From: Bacillus sp. HNG
GTDB taxonomy: Bacteria > Bacillota > Bacilli > Bacillales > Bacillaceae_L
Length of the DNA: 64,000 bases
NCBI RefSeq assembly: GCF_003400205.1
Contig: NZ_QUQV01000001.1
Coordinates: 620,001 to 684,000 of the forward strand
Direction of reading: 5' to 3'
Numbering within the stretch: the stretch's first letter is position 1; each line of letters begins with the position of its first letter. Below the pieces are notes generated by a model, which saw only the letters and a list, made by a program, of their open reading frames with translations, did no database searches and was not told the origin of the DNA. Positions 33,129 through 42,313 of the stretch are shown here, in pieces. A program made the translations under genes and the position numbers.

Positions 33129-33256
33129 TCACTTTTCACCCTGGCTACTCTATTTTGTCACGTTTTTTGAACAAATATGAACTGTTCAACTAACAATACT
33201 TGGATAGCTTATTTGTATGATTGTAGGCAAACCTATCAATAATTGGGGGAATGAAA

Positions 33257-33535
33257 ATGAATATTTCAAACCAGGAATTACTTGAAAAACTATCAGAAAA
33301 TAATGGAATTGGTTATGTTGAACTTGATGGTCTTCTTCATGAAATTAGACTTGTAAACGGAAATCAAATTGCTTTTACAGGAGCGTGTCGGAAATGGACG
33401 CAAACAGAAATGCCTTCCGCTCACGGTGACTACAATGTATTAACCGATGTTCTAATGGAAGAAGACCTCATGATTCCAAGCTTTCCAACACACGATTACT
33501 ATGAATTTCACGAAACGGTTCATGATTTTTCATAA
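33257..33535 (+). CDS. Hypothetical protein, 92 aa
   Basis: A 92-residue acidic protein, opening MNISNQELLEKLSENNGIGY and ending YYEFHETVHDFS. It has no cysteine pair, signal or membrane segment, and no family is recognised. The second ATG is preferred because GGGGG has 7-nt spacing to it and only 2 to the first. It lies 72 bp before a thioredoxin-like gene on the same strand. Confidence 0.65.
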   Translation: MNISNQELLEKLSENNGIGYVELDGLLHEIRLVNGNQIAFTGACRKWTQTEMPSAHGDYNVLTDVLMEEDLMIPSFPTHDYYEFHETVHDFS

Positions 33536-33607
33536 GCAACTTAGTGGTATGATTTTCCTTAATCATTTATAGTAAATGCAGATAATAATTTTGAGGAGGC
33601 ATACATA

Positions 33608-34168
33608 ATGACAAACTTAAAGCCATGGTTTGAAAAAGGCATGAACCAATACGACTATATTAACAGCATGCAAGTTCATAAAGAAAATTTACTAAAGGTG
33701 TATAATCAGTTTCGTTTAGACGAATCTGATAAAGAACTACTCCAGGCACTTCAGGAAAAAGAATTAAAAGCAATCATTTTGGCAGCTGATTGGTGTGGTG
33801 ATGCAATGGTAAACCTCCCTATCCTCATGAGAATTGCAGATGAGGCATTGCTCGAAACTCGTTATTTAATTCGCGATGAAAATCTAGAGCTAATGGATCA
33901 ATACTTAACAAACGGAAAGTCACGTTCGATTCCAATTATTATTTTCGTGAACAAAGACTTTGAAGAGGTTGGTAAATGGGGACCAAGAGCGCCAGAAGCT
34001 CAAGCGATTGCGGATGAATTAAAGGCACAGGTTCCAGATAAGGAGTCGCCTGAATATGATGCTGCATTTAAGGCGTTTATCAAATCTTTTACTGAGCGGA
34101 TCACAACAGATGAAGCGCTTTGGAATGACATTAAAAATAGTATCATTTCCACTTTGAAAAACGCATAA
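33608..34168 (+). CDS. Thioredoxin-family protein (Thioredoxin_9-like), single cysteine
   Basis: A 186-residue protein of the thioredoxin superfamily, Thioredoxin_9-like. The strand and active-site region reads AIILAADWCGDAMVNLPILM: the usual CxxC is reduced to one cysteine (CGDA). A cis-proline-like SIPIIIFVN follows at about 115. It has no signal peptide. A full thiol-disulfide exchange role is thus unlikely without a partner cysteine; a monothiol or binding role is possible. GAGGAGG precedes the start. It ends at a long terminator hairpin. Confidence 0.78.
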   Translation: MTNLKPWFEKGMNQYDYINSMQVHKENLLKVYNQFRLDESDKELLQALQEKELKAIILAADWCGDAMVNLPILMRIADEALLETRYLIRDENLELMDQYLTNGKSRSIPIIIFVNKDFEEVGKWGPRAPEAQAIADELKAQVPDKESPEYDAAFKAFIKSFTERITTDEALWNDIKNSIISTLKNA

Positions 34169-34198
34169 TAGTTTGACCCTAAAACATATACTAAACTT

Positions 34199-34269
34199 AA
34201 GACCGTCCACTACTTCCAACATCGCTTGTTGCGGGACTAACCAGAACGGAAATGTGGGCGGTCTTTTTT
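34199..34269 (+). terminator. Long intrinsic terminator
   Basis: Stem AAGACCGTCCAC/GTGGGCGGTCTT (G-T pairs) enclosing 43 nt, with a TTTTTT tail. Confidence 0.75.
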
Positions 34270-34275
34270 GTATGT

Positions 34276-34776
34276 CTATATAGGAAGAAAGATGTGTATC
34301 AGGAATACGAAGGTGAAAATAAAAGCGCTTGTATAATGGAATTTCCGCCTAAATCCTGAGGCCCTTTTATGCCGTAGATATCCTGCAAAAATCGTCAGCG
34401 CTAAACATAGAATGGCTAAAATTCCGCTTATGATCTTAGGACTTGTATATCCCACAATTTCACCGAGTTTGACCAACATAATTCCCCCATGAAAAACGAT
34501 CAAAATTGTTCCAATGATGGCAAGCTTAATATGTGACTTCATCATATAGCGTGATAGCTTGGCAAGAGTTATTTTGAGTTTTCGAACCTTTGTCCTCCGG
34601 ATGACTAGAAAGATAAAATACATATTTACATTCACGATAAAAAGGATAATTGCAATTTGGGAAAAAGCCTGCCCTAAGGTAACGATTTGAGAGTCATGGG
34701 TTCTAAAAATCCATATGTAAATAACTGTGCTAACAACAAGTAGCGCATTTATGAATATCCAAATGTAATAGGCCAT
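34276..34776 (-). CDS. Small polytopic membrane protein
   Basis: A 166-residue protein with about five transmembrane helices (near 5-22, 35-58, 85-105, 115-135, 145-165) linked by basic loops (IRRTKVRKLKITLAKL). Histidines in SHIKLAIIGTILIVFHGG and FHYTSAF resemble heme-ligand spacing of small b-type cytochrome/ferric-reductase-like proteins, but this is only a resemblance. ATG at 34776 with GGGGAGGG 6 nt upstream is the start; the TTG six bases earlier is too near. Single gene, convergent with the thioredoxin-like gene. Confidence 0.68.
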   Translation of the reverse strand: MAYYIWIFINALLVVSTVIYIWIFRTHDSQIVTLGQAFSQIAIILFIVNVNMYFIFLVIRRTKVRKLKITLAKLSRYMMKSHIKLAIIGTILIVFHGGIMLVKLGEIVGYTSPKIISGILAILCLALTIFAGYLRHKRASGFRRKFHYTSAFIFTFVFLIHIFLPI

Positions 34777-34933
34777 CCTCAACCCTCCCCTTCTATTTTT
34801 ACCAATTTTACCAGATGGTTATGAAATGTGTAGTGTGGGATATCACTCGGGGTGTTTTGAGCGTTGATTGGGCAGTATTTTGGTAACCCCTTCGTTTTTT
34901 CCTACTTTTCCTAATTGAGGGGTTACTAGATTG

Positions 34934-35299
34934 GTTTGCGAGTTCATCTTGTCCTGATTTTATCCATGTGCAGGGACGATAAAATAGTTTACTGGTTCAC
35001 CTTTTCCTAGTTTTATCCATGTGTGGGGATGATTAATTAGTTTACTGGTTCACCTTTTCCTAATTCTATCCATGTGTGGGGATGATTAATTAGTTTACTG
35101 GTTCACCTTTTCCTAATTCTATCCATGTGCGGGGACGATTAATTGGTTTACTGGTTCGCCTTTTCCTAGTTTTATCCATGCGCGGGGACGATTAATTAGT
35201 TTACTGGTTCGCCTTTTCCTAGTTTTATCCATGTGCGGGGACGATTAATTAGTTTACTGGTTCACCTTTTCCTAATTCTATCCATGTGTGGGGATGATA
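34934..35299. repeat. 53-bp tandem repeat array, about 6.9 units
   Basis: Units begin at 34934 (degenerate), 34987, 35040, 35093, 35146, 35199 and 35252, exactly 53 bp apart. Each contains GTTTACTGGTTCRCCTTTTC then TATCCATGTGYGGGGAYGAT. Within a unit CTAATT...AATTAG and ATCC...GGAT can pair. Units differ at few sites, mainly transitions. It occupies the 682-bp gap 34777-35458; the frame that reads through its end is not a gene until 35459. No function is apparent. Confidence 0.9.
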
Positions 35300-35458
35300 G
35301 CTGACTTGTCATTCTTCGCATTCTACTATTTAAACCAAGTACTAGCACAAAATTACAGTTTCCTGCCCAACACTTCACCTAAAGACCCCCTCTACCATAT
35401 TCATCCTTCTTCAAACATGCTAGAATTAAGGTACGATCATGAAATGGAGGTAAGTCAA

Positions 35459-35689
35459 ATGTCTACATGTAACATCGATCACACATTAGAAGATGTGGTC
35501 AAAAAACTTCAAAGTCAAGAAACCTTTTTGCCGAAAGAACTTTATCACAACGCGATTCAATTTTTAGAGACAGAACGTACCCAACTTACACTAAACGAAT
35601 TCTTTCACCTTTTAAAGAAATATGATTTAGCATCTGAGGAAGAACAACAAAAACGTAATCTTGCCATGGAAGAACTCTTCCAAGCATAA
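35459..35689 (+). CDS. Small helical protein, function unknown
   Basis: A 76-residue protein, opening MSTCNIDHTLEDVVKKLQSQ and continuing with helical heptad-like stretches (LPKELYHNAIQFLE, LTLNEFFHLLKKY, EEQQKRNLAMEELF). No family is recognised with certainty. TGGAGG eight bases before this ATG decides the start; a longer frame reads back into the tandem array. A hairpin follows its stop codon. Confidence 0.65.
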   Translation: MSTCNIDHTLEDVVKKLQSQETFLPKELYHNAIQFLETERTQLTLNEFFHLLKKYDLASEEEQQKRNLAMEELFQA

Positions 35690-35694
35690 AAGTA

Positions 35695-35945
35695 AGGCAA
35701 CACAAATGTGGTGCCTTTAGACTGTTGACAAACGCTCGCATACTGCGTTGCTTGCCTCTCTCGTCCGCTCATGAAGGCAACTTCTTATCGCGTCTTCGAT
35801 TGGCTGGGCGCCTTGTTTGACAAGCGTTTTCAAGCCAGTCTGTGGATAGTAATTGATATCTAGATATCCTCTAAAAAATCGTGTAGACAAAGTCAACACT
35901 GACTTTGTCTACACTCTGGAGGCACCACAAATGTGGTGCCTTTAG
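35695..35945. repeat. Duplicated terminator-like hairpin flanking a palindromic insert
   Basis: Near-identical 26-bp segments (AGGCAMCACAAATGTGGTGC then CTTTAG) at 35695-35720 and 35920-35945 flank about 200 bp. The insert has ACAAACGCT...AGCGTTTT-type pairing and a perfect 15-bp stem with ACAC loop at 35881-35914 (arms GTGTAGACAAAGTCA and complement). The second segment overlaps the end of recQ. Confidence 0.75.
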
Positions 35946-37726
35946 TTAACTGCACTTTTTTCCTCCACATATTCCCGAATGGCTGTTAAGAAATCCTCTC
36001 CATACCGCTCTAGCTTCGTCTGCGCAACCCCTTTAATTTCAAGAAGTTCTTTCTCGTCTACAGGAGCCACTTCACTCATTTCCCGTAATGTACTATCTGA
36101 AAAGACGATATACGGTGGAACCCCATCCCTGGCAGAAATCTCCTTACGTACCTCGCGAAGAATTTCAAATAACGTATTGTCGGTCACAACTTGCTTTTTC
36201 TTCACCTGTTCCTTCTTATAAATTTTGACTTCTCCCTTTAGAACAGGTAATGCCTTTGAATCAAGAATGAGCACTGGATATTGAGAGTTGGTCAGTTTGA
36301 CATATCCTTCTGCAGCCAAAAAGTCAATTAAGCCGACAATTTGCTTTTCTGAATACTGCTTTAATAAACCGTAGGTCGACAAGGAAGTAAAACCAAACTC
36401 TTGAATTTTTTTATTCCTTGAACCCTTTAACACCTGTGCAACCAAGGTTTTTCCATAGCGCTCCTTCATCCGTTTGATACATGAGAATACCATGAGCGCC
36501 TCAGTTGTCACATCGATTTTTTCACGGTCATCTTTACAATTAAAACAGCGACCACATTCCACACTCTCCTTCTCCCCGAAATATTCCAGGATGTAGCTTT
36601 GCAAGCATTTCTCCGTGTGACAATAGTCAATCATTTGCTGGAGTTTATGATATTCCTGCTCCTTTTTCACTTCATCCACTGTAGATTGCTCGATTAGGAA
36701 TTTTTGGAGTTGGATATCCTGTGATGCAAATAAGAGATAACAATCACTCTTTTCACCGTCACGCCCTGCTCGTCCCGCTTCTTGGTAGTAGGCTTCAATA
36801 TTTTTCGGAAGACTGTAGTGAATCACGTATCTGACGTTACTTTTGTCAATTCCCATACCGAATGCATTTGTCGCAATCATAACATTCACGGTGTCAAACA
36901 GGAAATCCTCCTGTGCTTGTTTTCGTTCTTCATCCGATAACCCAGCATGATATTTTCCCACTAAAAAGCCTTCTCTTTCTAAAAACGAATGAAGTTCATT
37001 AACCTCCCGACGGGTTGCGGCATAAACAATCCCCGATTGATTCTTATTCTCTAGTAAAAAGCTTTTCACAAAATCTCGCTTGTTTTCACCTTTTAAGACA
37101 TTGAAAGTTAAATTATCTCTCGCAAACCCTGTGATGAATACAGCATAAGGGTCAATCTGAAGTTGGCTGCAAATATCTTCTTTTACCTCAACCGTTGCAG
37201 TTGCAGTTAATGCTGCTACAACCGGCTTTGATGGAAGTTCCGCAATCATATAATGAATATTTCGGTAGCTCGGCCTGAAATCATGTCCCCATTGTGAAAT
37301 ACAATGCGCTTCATCAACAGCAATCATAGAAATGGGTATCGAAGATAAAAGGGATCGAAATTGAGAGGATTCGAGTCGTTCAGGAGCAATATAGATTATT
37401 TTATAGCGGCCAGCGCGTGCATCCTGCAGTCTTTCCTGAATTTCTTGCATTGAAATACTACTATTAATATAAGTAGCTGATATACCCACACCAAGCAATG
37501 TATCTACTTGGTCCTTCATCAATGAGATTAATGGGGAAATGACAATTGTGATTCCTTCAAAAATCAGAGCTGGAATTTGATAGCATAACGACTTTCCGCC
37601 TCCAGTTGGCATAATCGCGAGTGTATCGTTTCCCTGTAAAATATTTTCGATAATGGATTCCTGTCCCGGTCTAAAAGACGGGTAACCAAAATACGACTGT
37701 AAAACTTGCTTTGCTTCTTCAATCAT
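35942..37726 (-). CDS. recQ: ATP-dependent DNA helicase RecQ
   Basis: A 594-residue RecQ helicase. Walker A is [10 protein letters not shown], the DEAH box is [17 protein letters not shown], motif [12 protein letters not shown], the zinc ligands CGRCFNC, and a C-terminal HRDC domain of about 75 residues ends it ([21 protein letters not shown]). It unwinds recombination and replication intermediates 3' to 5'. ATG at 37726 is taken as the start (AAGGTG six bases upstream); the frame opens with GTG three codons earlier. The stop codon lies within a hairpin (35920-35945). Confidence 0.94.
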   Translation of the reverse strand: MIEEAKQVLQSYFGYPSFRPGQESIIENILQGNDTLAIMPTGGGKSLCYQIPALIFEGITIVISPLISLMKDQVDTLLGVGISATYINSSISMQEIQERLQDARAGRYKIIYIAPERLESSQFRSLLSSIPISMIAVDEAHCISQWGHDFRPSYRNIHYMIAELPSKPVVAALTATATVEVKEDICSQLQIDPYAVFITGFARDNLTFNVLKGENKRDFVKSFLLENKNQSGIVYAATRREVNELHSFLEREGFLVGKYHAGLSDEERKQAQEDFLFDTVNVMIATNAFGMGIDKSNVRYVIHYSLPKNIEAYYQEAGRAGRDGEKSDCYLLFASQDIQLQKFLIEQSTVDEVKKEQEYHKLQQMIDYCHTEKCLQSYILEYFGEKESVECGRCFNCKDDREKIDVTTEALMVFSCIKRMKERYGKTLVAQVLKGSRNKKIQEFGFTSLSTYGLLKQYSEKQIVGLIDFLAAEGYVKLTNSQYPVLILDSKALPVLKGEVKIYKKEQVKKKQVVTDNTLFEILREVRKEISARDGVPPYIVFSDSTLREMSEVAPVDEKELLEIKGVAQTKLERYGEDFLTAIREYVEEKSAVN

Positions 37727-37866
37727 ATAAAACACCTTTTTTAATTATTTTACTTCATTTGCCAAAAATGTGCGTTTGACGTAGTGTACTACCCCACATG
37801 TCCGAGTACCTTCGTGCATACTATACAGTGTGGTGTTAGCTCCTTATTCTTTATCTGTTCGTGTTT

Positions 37867-37895
37867 GGAAGTGAGAAATCACTTCCTCTTTTTTT
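37867..37895 (+). terminator. Orphan plus-strand terminator
   Basis: A perfect 8-bp stem GGAAGTGA/TCACTTCC with GAAA tetraloop and TCTTTTTTT tail. No plus-strand gene precedes it: recQ runs the other way. The 311-bp gap 37727-38037 shows otherwise only a repeat C core. Confidence 0.75.
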
Positions 37896-37906
37896 AGACT
37901 ACTCGA

Positions 37907-37955
37907 TGTGAGCCACAAAGACGTTGCCACTCAAACGTGGCGTTCTTATTCTTAA
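37907..37955. repeat. Repeat C core copy
   Basis: Contains CACAAAGACGTTGCCAC then ACGTGGCGTTCTTA, the same hairpin core as at 32977-33128 and 42107-42160, here with CTCAA in the loop. Confidence 0.6.
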
Positions 37956-38037
37956 ATCATTCGTTAAGTTAATTATAAAGGAAGAAGATTAAGGTGGGAA
38001 GGGTATCCACCCTGTGGTAATATAAAACTAAAAAACT

Positions 38038-39108
38038 ATGTCGAGGATGAAGCACGTGAGGAATGCAGATCTACAAGTATCACAACCATATGAAAAAAAA
38101 TCTTTCTTATTCGATTATACACTCTCATTTCGGAACAAACTACCCGGTATCGCTCTTGTTTTTATGATCGGAGTATTAGCTAACTCTTTAGGGAAAGACT
38201 TCCCATTAATCGGAGGAGCAGTGATTGCCATTATTATTGGCATCCTGGTTCGAAATTTTCTACGTATTCCGGCGGTCTATACAGAAGGTATCTCCTATAC
38301 ATTAAAGACGTTACTGAAAACGGCCATTGTGTTGCTTGGTTTCGGGCTAAGTTATGCAAGTATTTTTCAGCTTGGATATGAAGCAATCCTTTTAGTCATT
38401 ATTGCGGTGTTATCTGGTATTCTATTTACTTTTATTTTGGCCAAGCTATTTAAGCTTGGTGGAAATATCCCGATTCTCGTTTCACTTGGAACCGCCATTT
38501 GTGGGGCGACCGCGATTGTAACATCAAGTCCGATTGTTCGTGCAAAAGAGGAAGAAACGGCTTATGCGATTAATACAATCTTTGCTTTTAATGTGTTGGC
38601 AGTATTATTCTACCCTCTGATAGGACATCTTTTTTCGATGCCAGACGATATTTTTGGAATGTGGGCAGGTGTAGCGATTCATGATACTTCGTCAGTAGTC
38701 GCTGCGGGGTATAGTTATAGCAGCGCTGCCGGAGATACATCTGTTGTCATTAAATTAATTCGAACACTCATGTTAGTACCTGTGACTCTCATTCTATCAA
38801 TCATCATTTCAATGAGATCAAAAGGGAGCACAATAAACAAAGTAAAAATGAGCAAGGTATTTCCAACCTTTATCTTATTTTTCGCTGGAGCTGTTGCGAT
38901 TAATACGATTTTCTCACTACCAACATCACTGACGAGTGTAACAGATGGAGTAGCGAAATTCTTAATCCTTATGGTAATGGCGAGCGTGGGTCTTGGTACA
39001 GATTTTAAAAAGATTAAATCCGTTGGTTTACGCCCTTTATTTGTTGGGTTAATTTCATCTATCATGATGGGAATTTTAACCCTAACCATCATTCTAGTGC
39101 TGTATTAA
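38038..39108 (+). CDS. YeiH/UPF0324 family putative sulfate exporter
   Basis: A 356-residue membrane protein with about ten helices from residue 35 on. Family signatures are present: PLIGGAVIAIIIGILVRN, SLGTAICGATAIVTSSPIVR and GVAIHDTSSVVAAG. The family is described as putative sulfate exporters linked to cysteine or taurine metabolism, without firm function. The start is uncertain: ATG 38038 lacks a ribosome-binding site, while GTG at 38056 follows CGAGG by 9 nt. Single gene ending at a strong terminator. Confidence 0.85.
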   Translation: MSRMKHVRNADLQVSQPYEKKSFLFDYTLSFRNKLPGIALVFMIGVLANSLGKDFPLIGGAVIAIIIGILVRNFLRIPAVYTEGISYTLKTLLKTAIVLLGFGLSYASIFQLGYEAILLVIIAVLSGILFTFILAKLFKLGGNIPILVSLGTAICGATAIVTSSPIVRAKEEETAYAINTIFAFNVLAVLFYPLIGHLFSMPDDIFGMWAGVAIHDTSSVVAAGYSYSSAAGDTSVVIKLIRTLMLVPVTLILSIIISMRSKGSTINKVKMSKVFPTFILFFAGAVAINTIFSLPTSLTSVTDGVAKFLILMVMASVGLGTDFKKIKSVGLRPLFVGLISSIMMGILTLTIILVLY

Positions 39109-39109
39109 A

Positions 39110-39139
39110 AAGAAGTTGGGAACTCATTTCCCAACTTCT
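39110..39139. terminator. Bidirectional intrinsic terminator
   Basis: A perfect 13-bp stem AAGAAGTTGGGAA and complement with CTCA loop. It overlaps the end of the minus-strand gene at 39124. Confidence 0.88.
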
Positions 39140-39546
39140 TTTCGTTCCTCCAAAATATCACAAATCATTTTAATATGGAAAGATGCCCATGCTCTTTCGC
39201 GAAAGTGTAGTATGACAGTAAAAAAAAGGAGAAAGAAATAAATAATGGTGAAGAGAATTAGATAAAGATATCCTCTTCCAAACAAAAATTTTTGCAATTG
39301 ATTAGAAAAAAGAAATAAAAACCACGGTATGGCTGTAATTAAAATGGGAATGATGCCGGACCCGTTTTTTTCTTTTAACATGCGATAATAAATGATTTTT
39401 AAGGTCTGCGAGTCTATTCCTTCATAAAAGAGTTGGATGGAACGCACTTCTTCCATTTCCTTCAAATGTTTAAATGTTCGATCTTTGCGCGCATTCCTTT
39501 TTAGCTTTAAATAGATTTTATGTGCATCTCCACGAAACGAAATCAA
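39124..39546 (-). CDS. Small membrane protein downstream of fdhF
   Basis: About 140 residues: a basic N-terminal soluble part (KLKRNARKDRTFKHLKEMEE), two transmembrane helices (PILITAIPWFLFLF and YLILFTIIYFFLLFFTVIL), and a charged tail. No family is recognised. The only ATG-like start at 39615 lies inside the fdhF terminator, so TTG at 39546 with GAGGTG six bases upstream is preferred. It follows fdhF on the same strand but behind a strong terminator. Confidence 0.6.
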   Translation of the reverse strand: MISFRGDAHKIYLKLKRNARKDRTFKHLKEMEEVRSIQLFYEGIDSQTLKIIYYRMLKEKNGSGIIPILITAIPWFLFLFSNQLQKFLFGRGYLYLILFTIIYFFLLFFTVILHFRERAWASFHIKMICDILEERKEVGK

Positions 39547-39600
39547 TTGTAACACCTCAGAATATTTAACATTATTTTTAACAATTCCCTGTTTTACGCA

Positions 39601-39634
39601 TAAAAATGCCCCCAACTTTTAGATTTGGGGGCAT
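39601..39634 (-). terminator. Intrinsic terminator of fdhF
   Basis: A perfect 10-bp stem ATGCCCCCAA/TTGGGGGCAT with a 9-nt loop and TTTTA tail on the minus strand, 6 bp after the stop codon. Confidence 0.88.
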
Positions 39635-39640
39635 AATCAT

Positions 39641-42004
39641 TTATGCTGGAGGATCGATGTCTAGATCATCCTCAATTTCCTTTTCTTGATATTGTGTATC
39701 CTTCCGTGCATTGAAACGTTCAGCTTTTTCAACGTACACTGCAATGTTGTAATCAGGGATTCCTGCAAATTTTTCATAGCGACCCTTTGGAAGTAAAAAG
39801 TTACCTTCTGGGAAGAATACGCCAAGATTTTTTCTTGCAATATCCGCAAATTTTGCTTTCCCTTGGAAGACACCAAAGCCATTATGAACAACAATCGCTT
39901 CTCCTTCTGTAATACGAAGCTCTGCAGCATCCTGAGGATTGATTAACACATCATAACGGCCTGCTCCATTAAATGGATCGACCTCTTTATAAATCATCGA
40001 GTTAAATTGCTTTCCACGGCGAGTGGTTAACACGAATTGTTCTTCTTTTTTCCCGAAGTCAGGAATTTCAACTTGAATTAAGTTCCCTCTTCCATCAGGG
40101 GTCGGGCACACGCCACCTTCACAAAGCCATGCTCCTCCCCATTGGAACACATCCCCTTTTTTCTTAAGATGTTGGATTCCATTGTAGTTTGGATTGGCAA
40201 TCGCAATTTCGTCGCGAATTTCCTGTCCACTCTTAAAATCAATTAAATGTGCACTTTCAGGTTTAACTCGCTTGGCGAGATCCACATAAATCTTCCATTC
40301 TGCGCGAGCCTCTTTTATCTCATTTTTATTCCCTTCAATTTCAGGTGAAAAATACACCATTCGTTCTGTCGAAGTCGAAGTTCCTCCACCCTCTTGTTCA
40401 TAACGGGTTTTTGCAGGTAACACAATCACAGCTTCTTTCGCATCCAATAGGGTTGACGTATTTAAAATGATATCTTGATGGACACGTATTTCAAGCTCGG
40501 ATAACGCTTTTTCAACAAAATCAGGGTCTGGCATGGTTTCTAAGAAGTTTCCGCCGGACATATAATAAAGCTTAACTTTTCGCTCATGATCATCTGGAAG
40601 GACAATATTTTCTAATGTGACTCCGACAATATCGCCTTGCCACTTTTCAATCTCAAAGCCCCAAACCTTTTCCATTCGCTCAATATTTTTTTCATCAAAT
40701 TCGCCGCCAGGCAGAACAAATGGATCTGCTCCCATTTCACCTGACCCTTGTACAGAGGAATGACCACGGAAAGGCATTAGTCCGTTGTTCTTACGCCCTA
40801 GGTGGCCACGAAGAAGGGCAAGGTTTGCTACCTGTGAAATATTATCGGTCGCAAAGGAATGCATCGTCAATCCCATAGCCCATGTATACACCACATTTTT
40901 ACTATTGGCTAGAAGCTCCGCTAGCTCGATCATTCGTTCCTTCGACACGCCAGATGATTTTACAATCTCATCCCAGTTTTGTTCCTTAACATGTGCTTTT
41001 AATTCTTCAAACCCATTTACATGTTCTTTCACGAATTGATGGTTGATTGCAGAACCATGTTGGTCTTCCTCCATTTCAAACCAATGCTTCATAATTCCGA
41101 ACATGAAGGCAATATCTCCACCAATGTTAACTTGATAGAAATCATCCGCAAGCTTTGTTCCAAATAAAGCGGATTCCATATTGGATGGGATCCAATATTT
41201 ATCCATTGCCGGTTCTCTATGTGGATTAATGACTATAATTTTTGTACCGCGTTTTTTCGCTTCGAGCATGTATTTTGTAGAAACAGGTGAACTGTTTGAA
41301 GCCACACTACCCCAGAATAATAAAACGTCTGCACCTATCCAATCCTGATAATTGGCAGTTGATGCACCAACACCAACGGAACGCTTCATCGCTGTTTTAC
41401 TAGGAGAATGACAAATTCGTGAAGCGTTATCAATATGGTTCGTACCTAGGAAACGAGCAACTTTAGCAGCTACATAATAGGATTCATTCGTAATCCCACG
41501 AGAAGTTAAATAAAAAGCATATTGCTTCGGATTCAACTTTTGCATCTTTTCCGCAATCATATCCATCGCTTCATCCCAGGAGATTTTAGAAAACTCTCTT
41601 TCTCCTTTTCTACGAATCATTGGATATGGAATTCTTCCTAATTTTCTAAGTTCAGTGCTATTATATTTACGCAGTTCATCAATATCTGCGTGGAGAATTT
41701 CTGAATCAATGGCTGGCATTGTACTTAGACGTAACACATTAAGGCGAGTTGTGCACATATGTGGCCCCTTCAGTGTTTGGTCATAAAGACCAGAAACACC
41801 AAGAGCACAGCCATCACATACACCCTGTGTTAAAATGCGGGTTGCATATCCGAGATTGTCCTTATTTTCCCAAGCCACTTTCATCGTGTCACGAATGTGC
41901 TTTGGCTTCACCTTTCCTAAACCAAAGGGAATCGGACTGACCCAGTGCTTTGGTTGTGGCATTTTCGTAGTCTTAATTGGTCCCTGATGCTTTGTTTCTC
42001 CCAT
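39641..42004 (-). CDS. FdhF/YdeP-type molybdopterin oxidoreductase
   Basis: A 787-residue molybdopterin oxidoreductase of the FdhF/YdeP type. N-terminal iron-sulfur ligands are Cys63, Cys66 and Cys84 (GVCDGCALG, HMCTTR). The molybdopterin-binding body has GITNESYYV, SRICHSPS, ADVLLFWGSV and IIVINPHREP, and the C-terminal dinucleotide domain has VLTTRRGKQFNSM. It lacks the NADH or ferredoxin modules of large formate dehydrogenases. Substrate is uncertain: the family is named for formate dehydrogenase H but YdeP is linked to acid resistance. The adjacent OFA transporter and FdhD support a formate-related role. GAGGGGG precedes the ATG; the leader holds a palindrome and an attenuator. Confidence 0.88.
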   Translation of the reverse strand: MGETKHQGPIKTTKMPQPKHWVSPIPFGLGKVKPKHIRDTMKVAWENKDNLGYATRILTQGVCDGCALGVSGLYDQTLKGPHMCTTRLNVLRLSTMPAIDSEILHADIDELRKYNSTELRKLGRIPYPMIRRKGEREFSKISWDEAMDMIAEKMQKLNPKQYAFYLTSRGITNESYYVAAKVARFLGTNHIDNASRICHSPSKTAMKRSVGVGASTANYQDWIGADVLLFWGSVASNSSPVSTKYMLEAKKRGTKIIVINPHREPAMDKYWIPSNMESALFGTKLADDFYQVNIGGDIAFMFGIMKHWFEMEEDQHGSAINHQFVKEHVNGFEELKAHVKEQNWDEIVKSSGVSKERMIELAELLANSKNVVYTWAMGLTMHSFATDNISQVANLALLRGHLGRKNNGLMPFRGHSSVQGSGEMGADPFVLPGGEFDEKNIERMEKVWGFEIEKWQGDIVGVTLENIVLPDDHERKVKLYYMSGGNFLETMPDPDFVEKALSELEIRVHQDIILNTSTLLDAKEAVIVLPAKTRYEQEGGGTSTSTERMVYFSPEIEGNKNEIKEARAEWKIYVDLAKRVKPESAHLIDFKSGQEIRDEIAIANPNYNGIQHLKKKGDVFQWGGAWLCEGGVCPTPDGRGNLIQVEIPDFGKKEEQFVLTTRRGKQFNSMIYKEVDPFNGAGRYDVLINPQDAAELRITEGEAIVVHNGFGVFQGKAKFADIARKNLGVFFPEGNFLLPKGRYEKFAGIPDYNIAVYVEKAERFNARKDTQYQEKEIEDDLDIDPPA

Positions 42005-42064
42005 GATTAATCCCCCTCTTCCTACTCGTTATTACTATGTGTATGGTGAAAGTCAACTTATATT

Positions 42065-42086
42065 CAAATACGCCTTGGCGTATTTG
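42065..42086. promoter_or_regulatory. Perfect inverted repeat before fdhF, candidate operator or 5'-UTR hairpin
   Basis: Arms CAAATACGCC and GGCGTATTTG around TT, 61-82 bp before the fdhF start. There is no T run, so it is not a terminator. It may be a regulator site or mRNA hairpin. Confidence 0.55.
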
Positions 42087-42106
42087 TGCCCGATTTTTTT
42101 AGGCCC

Positions 42107-42160
42107 ACACGAGGTGGGTCACAAAGACGTTGCCACAGGATGTGGCGTTCTTAGTCTTTG
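42107..42160. repeat. Repeat C core copy in the fdhF leader
   Basis: CACAAAGACGTTGCCACAGG then ATGTGGCGTTCTTAGTCTTT folds through GCCACA/TGTGGC and AAAGAC/GTCTTT. It matches repeats at 32977-33128 and 37907-37955. Confidence 0.6.
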
Positions 42161-42313
42161 ATCTTATGCCTCGAAAAACTTCCTTTGAAAAATCGTGGCA
42201 TCCGCCGGAGGCTTTAACTTTGATTTGCAGAAGAGCAAGCTTCTGCTAATTGAAGTTAACTATGGTTTCGGTATTCAAACTGCCTATTCCTTTATAAAAG
42301 GTACGAATTATAG

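Noticed and set aside
34934-35299. CRISPR array
   Set aside because: The whole 53-bp unit repeats; there are no unique spacers between constant repeats and no cas genes.
35288-35458. N-terminal extension of the small plus-strand protein
   Set aside because: It reads out of the tandem array, lacks a ribosome-binding site, and TGGAGG before 35459 gives a normal start.
40785-41039. Plus-strand frame inside fdhF
   Set aside because: An antisense shadow of a well-conserved coding region without its own ribosome-binding site or family match.
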